Below are positions 35,604 through 47,379 of a stretch of 64,000 nucleotides of DNA, piece by piece. The position numbers were made by a program, and so were the translations under genes. Below the pieces are notes generated by a model, which saw nothing but the letters and a program-made list of their open reading frames with translations, searched no databases and was not told the origin of the DNA. The stretch spans positions 414,779 to 478,778 of the forward strand of contig NZ_HE997452.1 of NCBI RefSeq assembly GCF_000312525.1, in the 5' to 3' direction. Origin of the DNA: Bartonella florencae (GTDB lineage: Bacteria > Pseudomonadota > Alphaproteobacteria > Rhizobiales > Rhizobiaceae). Each line of letters starts with the position of its first letter. Position 1 is the first letter of the stretch.

Positions 35604-37826
35604 ATGAAATCAGATGTGACAGAAGATGTGAGGGAGAGAAAAATTGTTGCAGTATTGGTGCCTCTTCCTGTTGCGCATGCTTATAGTTATGAGGTTCCCT
35701 CTTTTATGGAATGTGCGGTTGGTTCTTTTGTTCGTGTTCCGGTGATGGGGCGGCAAGTTTGTGGCATTGTCGTTGATGTGGGAGAGCAGACAGCAAAAGA
35801 TGGGCAAACTCTCAAGCCCGTGGCAGGTAAAAAATTACGCTCTCTGCTTCATGTTTTTGATTGTCCCCCATTAAAGGGAGAAATGATTGCATTTTTGCAG
35901 TTTGTTAGCCGATATACGATGACCCCCGTGGGGCTTGTTGCGCGATTGGTTTTAGGGGTCCCTGCTGCTTTAGAGCCAGAAGCACAACTACAAGGCTTGC
36001 GCTATTGTGGGGGGGGGGTGGAGCGTTTAACACCAGCACGGTCACGGGTTTTGGAGTTGGCACATGGTGGTGAGGTTTGGACACGCTCTGGGCTTGCGCA
36101 TGCGGCAGGAACTTCTGTTTCTGTGGTTGAAGGCTTAAAAGTACTTGGGATTTTTGAAGAGGTTATGCTGCCACCGCCAGCTCTTGTGGGGCTGCCTAAT
36201 CCTGATTTTTGTCCTCCTCAGTTGGAAGGGGCACAGAGTGAAGCAGCAAAAGTTTTGCGGAAAGGTGTGTTGTCTTCTCAGTTTCAAGTTTTTTTGCTGG
36301 ATGGTGTGACGGGGTCTGGAAAAACAGAAGTTTATTTTGAAGCGGTTGCTCAGGCACTCACAGATGGCAAACAGGTTTTGATCTTATTGCCCGAAATTGC
36401 TTTAACACAACAATTTTTAGATCGCTTTCATGCACGCTTTGGAGCGGGAGCTGCGGAATGGCATTCTGACTTGGCACCACGTCGTCGGGAACGCGTGTGG
36501 CGACAGGTGGCAGAAGGGCGTGTGCGGGTTGTGGCGGGAGCACGTTCGGCACTTTTTCTGCCCTTTCATGATCTTGGGTTGATTGTTGTTGATGAAGAAC
36601 ATGATGCTGCTTATAAACAAGAGGAACGTGTTTTTTATCACGCGCGTGATATGGCGGTTGCACGGGGCTCTTTTGAGAATTTTCCTGTGATCTTATCCTC
36701 AGCAACACCTTCGATTGAAAGCCAGGCAAATGTTTTGTGGGGACGTTATCAAAAGGTGCATTTGCCAACGCGCTTTCAAGCGGCTGAGCTGCCACAGTTA
36801 CGGGTGGTTGATATGCGTAAAGGCGGTGTAGAAAAGGGACGTTTTATTTCCTCTGTTCTTGAGAAGGCTTTAAAACAAACGCTTGAGAAAGGCGAACAGG
36901 CATTGCTTTTTCTCAATCGTCGCGGTTATGCACCTTTAACCTTGTGCCGTGTTTGCGGACATCGCTTTCATTGTAATGATTGTTCGAGCTGGTTGGTGGA
37001 GCATCGTGCGCAAGGGCAGCTTAAATGCCATCATTGCGGTTATCATCAGCCGCTTCCAGAAGCTTGTCCTGAATGTGGCACATTAGACCATCTTGTGGCT
37101 TGCGGACCTGGTGTGGAAAGAATTGCCGAAGAAATAGGCGTGCTTTTTCCACAGACGCGGTCCTTGATTCTCTCGACAGATCTTAAAGGGGGCATTGGTC
37201 AGTTGCGAAGCGAATTGCAAGCTATTGCTAATGGCGATGTTGACATTATTATCGGGACACAGCTGGTTGCTAAAGGACATCATTTCCCCGGATTATCCCT
37301 CGTGGGGGTCATTGATGCCGATCTCGGCCTTGCCAATGGCGATTTGCGTGCGAGTGAGCGTACCTTCCAGCTTCTCTCTCAGGTGACGGGTAGGGCAGGG
37401 CGAATGGGAATAGAAAGTTTAGGTCTTTTGCAGACCTATCAACCCGATCATCCCGTGATAAAAGCCCTCCTTTCGCAAAAAGGTGAAGATTTTTATGCTT
37501 ATGAGATTGCGATGCGTCAACAGTATCATTTGCCTCCCTATGGGCGACTTGCTTCTTTGATTGTGTCTTCAGAAAAACGCCAAGCAGCAGAAAATTATGC
37601 GCGGTCGTTGCGTCAAATTGCTCCAAGAGTGAAAAATATCTCGGTCATGGGGCCAGCAGAGGCGCCATTAGCACTCATTCGGGGGCGTTATCGTTTTCGG
37701 CTTTTATTACAAGGTCAGCGTTCTTTTGATATACAGGGCTTTATTGGTGCGATGCTTGCCAATGCTCCTAAAATGCCTAGTTCTGTGCGCGTTCAAATTG
37801 ATATTGATCCGCAAAGCTTTCTTTAG
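35604..37826 (+). CDS. priA: Primosomal protein N' (replication restart helicase PriA)
   Basis: A 740-residue superfamily 2 helicase that reloads the replisome at stalled forks. The N-terminal DNA-binding domain (VPLPVAHAYSYEVP) precedes a helicase core with LLDGVTGSGKTEVYFEA (Walker A), VVDEEHDAAYKQ (DEAH-type motif II) and SSATPSIES. The zinc-binding region has CRVCGHRFHCNDCSSW and CHHCGYHQPLPEACPECG. The motif GTQLVAKGHHFPGLSLVG follows, and VTGRAGRMG is motif VI. The ATG at 35604 is preferred to an upstream TTG. A G10 run (36009-36018) codes for consecutive Gly in the poorly conserved winged-helix region and is a frameshift-prone site. It is followed after a spacer by the atp operon. Confidence 0.95.
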   Translation: MKSDVTEDVRERKIVAVLVPLPVAHAYSYEVPSFMECAVGSFVRVPVMGRQVCGIVVDVGEQTAKDGQTLKPVAGKKLRSLLHVFDCPPLKGEMIAFLQFVSRYTMTPVGLVARLVLGVPAALEPEAQLQGLRYCGGGVERLTPARSRVLELAHGGEVWTRSGLAHAAGTSVSVVEGLKVLGIFEEVMLPPPALVGLPNPDFCPPQLEGAQSEAAKVLRKGVLSSQFQVFLLDGVTGSGKTEVYFEAVAQALTDGKQVLILLPEIALTQQFLDRFHARFGAGAAEWHSDLAPRRRERVWRQVAEGRVRVVAGARSALFLPFHDLGLIVVDEEHDAAYKQEERVFYHARDMAVARGSFENFPVILSSATPSIESQANVLWGRYQKVHLPTRFQAAELPQLRVVDMRKGGVEKGRFISSVLEKALKQTLEKGEQALLFLNRRGYAPLTLCRVCGHRFHCNDCSSWLVEHRAQGQLKCHHCGYHQPLPEACPECGTLDHLVACGPGVERIAEEIGVLFPQTRSLILSTDLKGGIGQLRSELQAIANGDVDIIIGTQLVAKGHHFPGLSLVGVIDADLGLANGDLRASERTFQLLSQVTGRAGRMGIESLGLLQTYQPDHPVIKALLSQKGEDFYAYEIAMRQQYHLPPYGRLASLIVSSEKRQAAENYARSLRQIAPRVKNISVMGPAEAPLALIRGRYRFRLLLQGQRSFDIQGFIGAMLANAPKMPSSVRVQIDIDPQSFL
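36009..36018 (+). repeat. G10 homopolymer inside the priA coding region
   Basis: Ten consecutive G encode the Gly triplet of YCGGGVERL at about residues 136-139 of PriA. Loss or gain of one base would truncate the protein soon afterwards. The present length keeps the frame open. Confidence 0.9.
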
Positions 37827-38369
37827 AAACACGGTGTAAAATGAAGGGCGGCATAGTATGCGGGATTTATTTAAAAGGGACGTTTTAAAAAGAAATGTAT
37901 TTGATGAAATGTTCTTAAAAGGGGGAAATCAGCTTCCTTCTTATTTTAAGGTGAAGATTTGTTGTTATTTTTTGCCGATCAGTTTGAAATAAAACAGCTT
38001 TTTCGATAGTAAGAGCAAAAAGCCCTTGGCAAAAGAGAATCTTAATAAATAAGAGCGCTTTTTGTGTTTGCTTATGCATTATTATGAAGCAAAGAAAAAA
38101 CTTGAAAAATTTGTCAGAGAATGGCAAAAAGAAATATAGAAAAACTGATGGTTCTCTGAAAAATTCTTGTTTAAAAATATTTTTAATATTTTCGTTAAAA
38201 TTTTCAAAAAGCGTAGGTTTGTGGTGTTGCGAGTCGGTGATGTCTATGCTAGAAATCCAAAAGTTTTTTGTTCTGGGTTTTAAGAAAGAGACTCTTAAAA
38301 TTTGGAATATCTGTTTTATTTCATCTGATAATTATCAGAGAGTCGCTCAAGGGAAAGAGGCGGTATTTC
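37827..38369. other. Spacer with the promoter of the atp operon
   Basis: About 540 bp without a convincing gene. Short frames here are Lys- and Phe-rich and lack ribosome binding sites. The atp operon promoter must lie in this stretch, since atpH is the first gene. Confidence 0.45.
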
Positions 38370-38954
38370 GTGTCGGATTCATTTTCTCTTATACCGCTGC
38401 CATTGGTGGATCAACGCTATGCGCAAGCGCTTTTTGACTTCGTTCAAGAAGTTGGAAACGTTGAAAAGGTTGAAAAGGCAGTGGCATCATTTTTGCTTGT
38501 CTTGGATAAAAATAAAGATTTAAAACGCTTTGTTGCCAGCCCATTCTTTTCAGTAAAAGAGCAGGTTAAAGTGATGCGTTCTGTTTGTGATAGCATCAAA
38601 TTTGCTGATAAGAATGCTGGTCAAATTGTTGGTAATTTTTTGTGTGTTATTGCGCTAAATCGTCGGCTTTCTGCCTTGTCTGGTATTTTACGTGCTTTCC
38701 AGTGTCGTGTCGCTCTCTCTCGTAGAGAAATTTCAGCGCAGATTATTTCTGCTCGCCCTTTAAGTGCACAGCAGGAAAAAGAATTGCGCGTGGCTTTGGA
38801 AGGCGTTGTTGGGGGAAAGATTTTGCTACATATCCTTGTTGATCCAACACTTCTTGGTGGATTGATCGTTCGTGTGGGGGCGTGTCAGATTGATACGTCT
38901 CTTTTAACAAAATTATCTTCGCTTAAGCTTGCATTGAAAAAAGAGGTCAGCTGA
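38370..38954 (+). CDS. atpH: ATP synthase delta subunit
   Basis: A 194-residue peripheral stalk subunit (OSCP type). The GTG at 38370-38372 is chosen: GAGG lies 9 bases upstream, and the protein then begins [27 protein letters not shown], the expected start of the domain. A longer ATG frame from 38268 would add 34 unrelated residues. Conserved parts are RYAQALF near the N-terminus, and [17 protein letters not shown] and [18 protein letters not shown] near the C-terminus. It links F1 to the b subunits. The stop overlaps the atpA start by one base (TGATG). First gene of atpHAGDC; the F0 genes are not here, as usual in alphaproteobacteria. Confidence 0.93.
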   Translation: MSDSFSLIPLPLVDQRYAQALFDFVQEVGNVEKVEKAVASFLLVLDKNKDLKRFVASPFFSVKEQVKVMRSVCDSIKFADKNAGQIVGNFLCVIALNRRLSALSGILRAFQCRVALSRREISAQIISARPLSAQQEKELRVALEGVVGGKILLHILVDPTLLGGLIVRVGACQIDTSLLTKLSSLKLALKKEVS

Positions 38955-40489
38955 TGGATATTAGACCATCTGAAATTTCAAAAATTTTAAAAGAACAAAT
39001 CAGAGACTTTGACCAAAAGGCTGAAGTTTCAGAAATTGGTTGGGTCCTCTCTGTAGGAGATGGTATCGCCCGCGTTTATGGCTTGGATAATGTTCAAGCA
39101 GGTGAAATGGTTGCCTTTTCAAATGGCGTGCGTGGTATGGCGCTCAATCTGGAAGTCGATAATGTCGGGGTGGTGATCTTTGGCTCTGATCGTGATATCC
39201 GTGAAGGAGATACCGTTAAACGGTTGGGCGCTATTGTCGATGTTCCTGTGGGACCAGCTTTACTTGGGCGTGTTGTCGATGCATTGGGAAATCCTATAGA
39301 TGGTAAGGGTCCTCTTAAGGCAACAGAACGCCGTCGTGTTGATGTTAAGGCGCCGGGAATTATTCCACGTCAATCTGTGCATGAACCAATGTCAACTGGA
39401 TTAAAAGCTATTGATGCTCTCATTCCTATTGGGCGTGGACAGCGTGAGTTGGTAATCGGTGATCGGCAGACAGGAAAAACAGCGATTTTGCTCGATACAT
39501 TTTTAAACCAGAGGCCTTTCCATGAAAAAAATTCAGGGCAAGAACAGGATAAGGTCTATTGTATTTATGTGGCTATCGGTCAAAAACGTTCAACGGTGGC
39601 ACAGTTTGTTAAAATTCTAGAAGAACGCGGTGCCCTTGAATATTCCATTATTGTTGCGGCAACTGCTTCTGATCCTGCTCCCTTGCAGTTTATTGCACCT
39701 CTTGCTGGATGTGCAATGGGAGAATATTTTCGTGACAATGGCCAACATGCTTTGATCGGTTATGATGATCTGTCAAAACAGGCGGTGGCTTATCGTCAGA
39801 TGTCCCTTTTGCTTCGTCGTCCTCCTGGGCGTGAGGCTTATCCTGGTGATGTTTTCTATCTTCATTCACGCCTTTTAGAGCGCGCGGCAAAACTCAATGC
39901 AGAAAATGGTTCTGGATCTTTGACGGCTTTGCCTGTCATTGAAACGCAAGCAAATGACGTTTCTGCTTATATTCCTACAAATGTGATTTCCATTACCGAT
40001 GGACAGATTTTCTTGGAAACCAATTTGTTTTATCAAGGGATTCGTCCTGCTGTGAATGTTGGTCTTTCCGTGTCCCGTGTTGGTTCTGCTGCACAAATTA
40101 AAGCGATGAAGCAAGTGGCTGGTTCGATTAAGGGGGAACTGGCACAATATCGTGAAATGGCTGCTTTTGCGCAGTTTGGTTCTGATTTGGATGCTTCAAC
40201 GCAGCGTCTTTTAAATCGTGGTGCGCGTTTGACGGAGCTTTTAAAGCAACCACAATTTTCTCCTCTTAAAACAGAAGAGCAGGTTGCTGTCATTTTCGCT
40301 GGGGTGAATGGTTACCTTGATTCTTTGGCTGTTGGGGATGTCGCGCGCTTTGAACAAGGGCTTTTGACACTTTTACGTAGCGATTATCAAGACCTCTTAC
40401 AGGCAATTGCTGAGCAAAAACAGCTAACCGATGAACTTAAGAAGAAGTTGCTTACTGTTCTTAAGTCTTATGCGAAGAATTTTTCGTGA
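38954..40489 (+). CDS. atpA: ATP synthase alpha subunit
   Basis: A 511-residue F1 subunit carrying the non-catalytic nucleotide sites. Signatures are [23 protein letters not shown] in the beta-barrel domain, the P-loop [19 protein letters not shown] (about residues 165-183), [45 protein letters not shown], and the arginine finger in the [20 protein letters not shown] stretch. The length and all motifs are standard. It overlaps the atpH stop by a base and precedes atpG by 20 bp, as part of the F1 operon that makes ATP from the proton gradient. Confidence 0.98.
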   Translation: MDIRPSEISKILKEQIRDFDQKAEVSEIGWVLSVGDGIARVYGLDNVQAGEMVAFSNGVRGMALNLEVDNVGVVIFGSDRDIREGDTVKRLGAIVDVPVGPALLGRVVDALGNPIDGKGPLKATERRRVDVKAPGIIPRQSVHEPMSTGLKAIDALIPIGRGQRELVIGDRQTGKTAILLDTFLNQRPFHEKNSGQEQDKVYCIYVAIGQKRSTVAQFVKILEERGALEYSIIVAATASDPAPLQFIAPLAGCAMGEYFRDNGQHALIGYDDLSKQAVAYRQMSLLLRRPPGREAYPGDVFYLHSRLLERAAKLNAENGSGSLTALPVIETQANDVSAYIPTNVISITDGQIFLETNLFYQGIRPAVNVGLSVSRVGSAAQIKAMKQVAGSIKGELAQYREMAAFAQFGSDLDASTQRLLNRGARLTELLKQPQFSPLKTEEQVAVIFAGVNGYLDSLAVGDVARFEQGLLTLLRSDYQDLLQAIAEQKQLTDELKKKLLTVLKSYAKNFS

Positions 40490-40509
40490 TGAAGTGATGG
40501 AATGCTTAA

Positions 40510-41421
40510 ATGGCGTCGTTGAAGGATCTTAGAGACCGTATCGCCTCGGTTAAGGCAACACAGAAGATTACCAAAGCCATGCAAATGGTGGCGGCAGCAA
40601 AGTTGCACCGTGCACAAGAAGCGGCGCGTTCTGCACGTCCTTATGCACAGCGTATGGCTGATGTTTTAGCCAGTGTTGCCGCCGATGTTGATGGAATTGA
40701 TGCTCCGCCTCTTATGCGAGGAACAGGACGAGATGATGTCCATCTTTTGGTGGTCTTTACTGCTGAGCGCGGGCTTTGTGGTGCTTTTAATGTGCAGATT
40801 GCACGCCGTGCCCGTGAACAGATTAAGGCACTGCTTGCTGCTGGTAAAGTTGTTAAGATTTTGACCGTGGGAAAAAAGGGTGCTGATATTTTATCGCGTG
40901 ATTACAAAGCTTTGATGATTGATCACATCGATTTGCATGCTGTAAAACGCATTGGTTTTGCTGAGGCAGCCATGATTAGCCAACGAATCATTGATTTATT
41001 CAATGAAGGGGTATTTGATGTTTGTACGCTGTTTTATTCTGAATTTGTTTCCGTGATTAATCAGCGCCCGATGGCTTTTTGTTTAATTCCAACGCTTTCC
41101 CCAAAAGAGGCGATGGAGAAAAATGATGTTGTGGGAAAAGCAGATAAAGGCGATGTTTCACAGCAAATTGTTTATGAATATGAACCCGATGCTGTCTCTC
41201 TTTTGGATGAACTTGTTCCACGTAATCTTTCTGTGCAAATCTTTCGGGCTTTGCTGGAAAATATCGCTGGCGAAATGGGTGCGAAGATGACGGCCATGGA
41301 CAATGCATCGCGCAATGCAGGTGAAATGATTAATAAATTGACGGTGGCTTATAATCGTCAGCGTCAGGCACAGATCACAACAGAATTGATCGAAATTATT
41401 GCGGGCGCTGAAGCGCTGTAA
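40510..41421 (+). CDS. atpG: ATP synthase gamma subunit
   Basis: A 303-residue central rotor shaft of F1. It begins [31 protein letters not shown], the highly conserved N-terminal helix, and ends with [42 protein letters not shown], the conserved C-terminal helix that turns inside the alpha-beta ring. The centre ([17 protein letters not shown]) is the Rossmann-like part. The length is slightly greater than in Escherichia coli because of a central insertion around residues 195-215, as is common in alphaproteobacteria. Third gene of the operon. Confidence 0.97.
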   Translation: MASLKDLRDRIASVKATQKITKAMQMVAAAKLHRAQEAARSARPYAQRMADVLASVAADVDGIDAPPLMRGTGRDDVHLLVVFTAERGLCGAFNVQIARRAREQIKALLAAGKVVKILTVGKKGADILSRDYKALMIDHIDLHAVKRIGFAEAAMISQRIIDLFNEGVFDVCTLFYSEFVSVINQRPMAFCLIPTLSPKEAMEKNDVVGKADKGDVSQQIVYEYEPDAVSLLDELVPRNLSVQIFRALLENIAGEMGAKMTAMDNASRNAGEMINKLTVAYNRQRQAQITTELIEIIAGAEAL

Positions 41422-41434
41422 ATTGAAAAGGTAA

Positions 41435-43051
<1,617 letters not shown>

Positions 43052-43127
43052 GAAGATATCCGTCAATGAATGCTTGTTGGTAAGTAAACACAGCAAGAGG
43101 TCTTAATACAGCCTCGTGGAGATTTTT

Positions 43128-43544
43128 GTGGAACACAATAGAGAAGAGCATTTTTTGTTTGAACTGGTCTCGCCTGAAAAAATTGTCTTTTCAGAGCAAG
43201 TGAAATCCGTTGTTCTTCCTTCAGCGTCAGGTGCTCTGACAGTGATGGCGCATCATGCACCGCTGGTGGCAAGTATTGTATTGGGCAGTGTTCGTATTCA
43301 TAGCTCTGCAGGGGAAAAGCTCTTTGCTGTTTGCGGTGGTGTTGCAAATATTACTGCTTCAGGTTGTTCTCTTTTGGTGGAGCATGTTGTTGCTGTCGAA
43401 AAGCTTTCTTTTGATGCGCTGGAGCAGAAAATTTTGCAAGTGCAAGCAACCTTGGAAGGGGGAACAAGTGATGAGACAAGTCATAAGGTCAAAGCGTTTT
43501 TTCATCAATTAATGGCTGAAGATCTTGGGGTAACAGAGGCGTAA
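43128..43544 (+). CDS. atpC: ATP synthase epsilon subunit
   Basis: A 138-residue rotor-stalk subunit. The GTG at 43128 is preferred over one at 43116, because GGAG lies 6 bases upstream of it. The beta-sandwich domain shows the usual FELVSPEKIVFSEQVKSVVLPSASGALTVMAHHAPLVASI and then CGGVANITASGCSLLVEHVV. The C-terminal helices are shorter and less conserved than in enterobacteria. It closes the atpHAGDC operon. It inhibits wasteful ATP hydrolysis and links the shaft to the c ring. Confidence 0.93.
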   Translation: MEHNREEHFLFELVSPEKIVFSEQVKSVVLPSASGALTVMAHHAPLVASIVLGSVRIHSSAGEKLFAVCGGVANITASGCSLLVEHVVAVEKLSFDALEQKILQVQATLEGGTSDETSHKVKAFFHQLMAEDLGVTEA

Positions 43545-43568
43545 AGGATTATACAGGAATAAAGCGAC

Positions 43569-45230
43569 ATGGGCGGAAAAAAGAGTACGGTTATGTCTGC
43601 TAAAAGAGGAGGAAAACCTTTTCCCAATCCTGGTCTTGTTTTCGCAGGGCCTTTGCCAAAATGTTTGGTGTATATTTTTGCCTCTTTTATTTTGCAGTGG
43701 GCTTATGGCTTAGGGGCAAATGTTGTTCAGTCTAACATTGTTCATCTTACCGGTGGCTTCCACGCAACGCTCACCGAAACAACATGGTTGGTTGCAGCTT
43801 ATATGGCACCCAATGTGAGCGTTGCCATTATGTTGATCAAAATTCGCTACCAGTTTGGGCTGCGTGCTTTTGCTGAATTATCAATCCTTGGCTTCGTGTT
43901 GGTTTGTGTTTTGCAGCTCTTTGTTACGGATTTGCGTTCCGCACTGATCATTCGCTTCTTTGCTGGGATTGCTGCTGCCCCCATGGCTTCACTCGCATTT
44001 CTTTATATGATGGAGGCTTTTGCACCAGCAAAGAAGTTTACCGTTGCTCTGAGTTTGAATTATATGAATGCTGCCCTAGCAGCACCCTTATCGCGTTTGA
44101 TTTCGCCGGATTTATTGGAAAATGGTGGATTTTCGAGTCTTTCAGCATTGGAGATGGGGCTGGTTCTTATCAGTTTGGGATGTATCTATGCTCTTCCACT
44201 AACCCCTGTGGTACGCAACAAGGTCATTCAGAAATTAGACTGGTTGAGCTATGGTCTGATTGCTCTGGGCCTTGGACTCAATGCAGTGATTATGTCTGTT
44301 GGTATCTTATATTGGTGGTATGAAGCGCCTTGGATTGGTTGGGGACTTGCTCTTGCCGTTTTCTCTTTGACTCTTGCCATTATGATTGAACTTAATAGAG
44401 AAAATCCTTTGATTGATCTGCGTTGGCTTTTCAGTAAAGAAATGGTGTACTCTGTTCTCATTTTATTTATCTTTCATGTTTTTTTGTTAGAACGCTCAAC
44501 TTTAGCAGTCGGTTTTTTTAATCTTTTTGGTTTATTAAATCGTGAAATGACACCCATGTATTTGGCGATTATATTGGGGACTCTTTTAGGGGGAGCGGTT
44601 TGTGTGTTTTTTTTACGTGTTGGGCGTGAAGATTATTTTTATCTTATCTCTTTGGGCTGTTTGGCTCTTGGGGCATATTTAGACAGCCATGTAAACCATT
44701 TAACCAATCCTCAAGATATGATGCTCAGTCAAGGATTGGTGAGTTTTAGTTATGCACTTTTTTTACCGCCTGCTCTTTGTCGAGGATTTGTGATATCGGG
44801 TGAGCGAGGGCCGCGTTACGTTCTTAGTTTTATTGCTGTTTTTCTGTTGACGCAAGTAACGGGCGGATTAATGGGGGCAGCTTTGTTTGGCAGTTTGCAA
44901 TTTTTTTTCGCTCATAAAAACTTTGAGATTTTAACACAAAATATTGTTGTCACCGACCCGCTTATTTCAGGGGAGATTAATAGCTTATTTTCTCCTTCTT
45001 ATGATGTTTCTGTTTCTCACTTTTTGGGAAATGAGCAAGGAACATCTAGATTGATTGAAAAGTTTAAGTTAACAGCGAATATTTTTGCTTATGGTGATGT
45101 CTTTCGGCTGTATTTTTATATTGCTATAGTTGTATTTGCTGTTTTTCTTGTCAAAATATTTATAAAGTTATGTTCTTTTCATACATTCAAAAAGCAATTT
45201 CATGTTCGTGAAAAGGGGTGTAGAAAGTGA
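43569..45230 (+). CDS. EmrB-like MFS drug exporter (DHA2 family, 14 helices)
   Basis: A 553-residue major facilitator protein with about 14 hydrophobic segments. The first loop motif LTETTWLVAAYMAPNV is diagnostic of the DHA2/EmrB group, and the motif-A-like region is degenerate (IKIRYQFGLRAFAELSILGF). The last loop before the final helix is long and periplasmic. EmrB-type pumps work with an EmrA adaptor, encoded here by the next gene, whose GTG overlaps this stop by 4 bases. The distance from atpC is only 24 bp, so it may be transcribed with the atp operon. The substrate is unknown; family members export hydrophobic drugs, bile salts or fatty acids. Confidence 0.88.
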   Translation: MGGKKSTVMSAKRGGKPFPNPGLVFAGPLPKCLVYIFASFILQWAYGLGANVVQSNIVHLTGGFHATLTETTWLVAAYMAPNVSVAIMLIKIRYQFGLRAFAELSILGFVLVCVLQLFVTDLRSALIIRFFAGIAAAPMASLAFLYMMEAFAPAKKFTVALSLNYMNAALAAPLSRLISPDLLENGGFSSLSALEMGLVLISLGCIYALPLTPVVRNKVIQKLDWLSYGLIALGLGLNAVIMSVGILYWWYEAPWIGWGLALAVFSLTLAIMIELNRENPLIDLRWLFSKEMVYSVLILFIFHVFLLERSTLAVGFFNLFGLLNREMTPMYLAIILGTLLGGAVCVFFLRVGREDYFYLISLGCLALGAYLDSHVNHLTNPQDMMLSQGLVSFSYALFLPPALCRGFVISGERGPRYVLSFIAVFLLTQVTGGLMGAALFGSLQFFFAHKNFEILTQNIVVTDPLISGEINSLFSPSYDVSVSHFLGNEQGTSRLIEKFKLTANIFAYGDVFRLYFYIAIVVFAVFLVKIFIKLCSFHTFKKQFHVREKGCRK

Positions 45231-46234
45231 TAAAAGCATTACGATCAAAAGCAACGCTTGTTGCATTCCTTTCTGGTGTTACTGGTATTTTGCTGATTTT
45301 ATGGGCGTGGAGGCTTCCTCCTTTTGTCAGTACCATTCAAATAACCGATAATGCTTCCATTAAGGGCAATGTAACTTTGGTTAGTTCACGGATTTCAGGT
45401 GTCGTTTCACGGATTTATGTGCAAGATTATCAACGCGTTGAAAAGGGAATGCTCTTATTTGAACTCGATGATGCTTTGTTTCGCCAACAGTTGGCACGAG
45501 CACAGGCTGTTCTTGATTCAAAAAATGCAAAACTTGCAAGTATTATGTTGCAAGCTCAGATTTTACAAGGAGAAGTGAATGCTGCAGAAGCAGAATTAGC
45601 ACGCTCAAAAGCGTTTTCCAATGCTCTGCCTGAAAACAAAAAGCTGGGCTTTGGTAGTGCTTCCAATGCTGTTTTTCGGCCTCTTTCGCAATTGTTGACA
45701 GCACTTGAAACAAAACGCCAATTGCAAAAACAGTTGGATCTTGAGCGGCAAAGTTTACAGTCAGACGTAGTAAGCGCAAAGGTTGGTGTTGAATTGGCTA
45801 AAATTAATCTCGACCATACCAAGATTTTATCTCCTAAAACAGGCTATATCGGCTTTGTGGGGGCCAGAGTAGGGCAATATGTTTTGCCAGGGGCACAATT
45901 GGTATCGGTTATTTCTGATGATATTTGGATTATTGCTAATTATAAGGAAACGCAACTTTCTCAGATGCGTGTGGGACAACCGGTTATTTTTTCTGTTGAT
46001 GCATTGAACAATAAAAAATTAAAAGGACGCGTGCTTCGATTCGCACCTGCAACAGGTTCAGAATTTTCTTTGTTAAAAACGGATACAACAATTGGCAATT
46101 TTATTAAAATTGCGCAGCGCATTTCTGTTCGTATTGCAATAGATCCCGGACAGGAGGGGGTTGAAAAGCTCATTCCTGGTATGTCTGTTGTCACATATGT
46201 AGATACTTCGCAACGCGCCAATTCTGGAGGTTAG
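45227..46234 (+). CDS. EmrA/HlyD-like membrane-fusion protein
   Basis: A 335-residue adaptor with a GTG start that overlaps the MFS gene by 4 bp. A single membrane anchor (about residues 12-30) is followed by a lipoyl half (VTLVSSRISGVVSRIYVQDYQRVEKGMLLFELDD), a long coiled coil (about 85-190), the second lipoyl half (ILSPKTGYIGFVGARVGQYVLPGAQL) and a beta-barrel with the DIWIIANYKETQLSQMRVGQP motif typical of EmrA. The two genes encode the inner-membrane and periplasmic parts of a tripartite pump. The outer membrane channel must come from elsewhere, such as a TolC. Confidence 0.9.
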   Translation: MIKALRSKATLVAFLSGVTGILLILWAWRLPPFVSTIQITDNASIKGNVTLVSSRISGVVSRIYVQDYQRVEKGMLLFELDDALFRQQLARAQAVLDSKNAKLASIMLQAQILQGEVNAAEAELARSKAFSNALPENKKLGFGSASNAVFRPLSQLLTALETKRQLQKQLDLERQSLQSDVVSAKVGVELAKINLDHTKILSPKTGYIGFVGARVGQYVLPGAQLVSVISDDIWIIANYKETQLSQMRVGQPVIFSVDALNNKKLKGRVLRFAPATGSEFSLLKTDTTIGNFIKIAQRISVRIAIDPGQEGVEKLIPGMSVVTYVDTSQRANSGG

Positions 46235-46530
46235 AATTTTGGGTTTCTTGAGTTTGATTTTTATACCTTTTTCTTATAGCAAGTGGACATTCACTTTGGA
46301 GGATTTCATTTGGTTTGTCATGATGCACCTCTTTAAGCTTATATCTGCTCTGTTGTAAAATATTATTCTTCAAAGTGCTGATTAAGCTTCATTCATGTGT
46401 TCTCGAGAAAAGCAATCTGTTATCAGATTGATGATGTGGAGGAGCTCTCATCGGTGAAGATGGAATATATCTTTTATCGAGCTGATTGTGCCGTTCTGTC
46501 ACATTTTTAATGTTATGATTTTTAAGATAT
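46235..46530. other. Spacer downstream of the EmrA-like gene
   Basis: About 300 bp between convergent genes. No gene or RNA seen. The right end carries the terminator of the minus-strand DUF883-like gene. Confidence 0.4.
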
Positions 46531-46535
46531 AAAAA

Positions 46536-46559
46536 AATGCCCGATGTAAAACGGGCATT
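46536..46559 (-). terminator. Rho-independent terminator of the DUF883-like gene
   Basis: AATGCCCG at 46536-46543 pairs with CGGGCATT at 46552-46559 around an 8-base loop. On the minus strand it is followed by T7, 20 bp after the stop codon of the gene at 46579-46863. Perfect 8-bp stem plus U tract is a standard intrinsic terminator. Confidence 0.85.
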
Positions 46560-46578
46560 AAAAGGGCTGGTTGTGTTG

Positions 46579-46863
46579 TTAATGTTTGCGTACTAGAAAA
46601 AAGCCAGCCAAGACCAATCCTGCTGCTAAGGCAAGGGTTGTTTTAGGGTGCTCTTTTACTTTTTTCTTTAATTCTGTAGCGTGCTCGTTGAGATGAACAA
46701 GCGCGTGACGCCCTTTTTGTTTCCATGTGTCAAGGAGGTCAGAGATATTTTCAAAGCTATCATTATGAAAACCTCCACGGCTTACAGGGACAAGTTCATT
46801 TTTTAATTGTGCGATGCGTTTTTTAATTTTAGCATTTTGGGTGTTGGTTGAAAATAACCACAT
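46579..46863 (-). CDS. Small DUF883/ElaB-like membrane-anchored protein
   Basis: A 94-residue protein with an N-terminal amphipathic region, an Ala/Leu/Lys-rich helical middle (residues about 45-70, HLNEHATELKKKVKEHPKTT) and one C-terminal membrane segment (LALAAGLVLAGFFLV) ending in RKH. This is the layout of DUF883 proteins (ElaB, YqjD), which anchor to the inner membrane by the C-terminus and bind ribosomes in stationary phase in Escherichia coli. Family membership here is by layout rather than strong motifs, so function is uncertain. It has its own terminator and is monocistronic. Confidence 0.75.
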   Translation of the reverse strand: MWLFSTNTQNAKIKKRIAQLKNELVPVSRGGFHNDSFENISDLLDTWKQKGRHALVHLNEHATELKKKVKEHPKTTLALAAGLVLAGFFLVRKH

Positions 46864-47379
46864 TTGTTGACTCCTTCATGTGTTATATTGTTTTACGAAA
46901 ATTGGAATTTTGTGTGGTGTTTTGCTATAACGGCTTGAAAATTGAAAGGTTGCATTAATGGCGCTTTTTGTTGTTCATGTAAAAGGGTAAGGTAGATGCT
47001 TTGGTTGAATGAAACGGTATCTTTTTACATGAGATTGCAATAAGCATTTTTTGTCATGCTGTAAAAATTGTCTTTTAAGGGGGATATAAGATACTAAGCA
47101 TACGGCCTTGTCTTTGTTTGATTTCTGTTTTCTTTTGAATGAACCAGGTGTAAAAGTATAAAATTGAACGAGATATTTAGGATAGGACTTATCCAATGGT
47201 TTCTTGAAATGAATGAAACCTGTCAGGTCCATCACAAAAGTGATGATGAGGTGAGGGCTCCCGCGAGAGCCTCATCTGTAATGAGGTTGGTGATTTTGAA
47301 GGAATTTTGATCCTTAAGGGGGAAGATGAGACCAAAATGATGGTCGATAAGCGCTGGATTTTGAAAATTTGAGGACTCG
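46864..47379. other. Spacer upstream of ispG with a GC-rich hairpin
   Basis: About 515 bp between the divergent DUF883-like gene and ispG. At 47242-47276 the sequence GATGAGGTGAGGGCTCCCGC followed by GAGAGCCTCATC can fold into a GC-rich stem-loop, and CATCACAAAAGTGATG just before it (47230-47245) forms a second small one. These may be part of the ispG leader, a small RNA or a terminator of unknown origin. An 86-codon minus-strand frame at 46975-47235 is Lys-rich and unsupported. Confidence 0.4.

Noticed and set aside
38084-38437. 117-codon plus-strand frame overlapping the atpH start
   Set aside because: It is in another phase than atpH, is Lys/Phe-rich, and has no ribosome binding site.
46975-47235. 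86-codon minus-strand frame upstream of ispG
   Set aside because: Lys- and Phe-rich, no ribosome binding site, no homology recognised.
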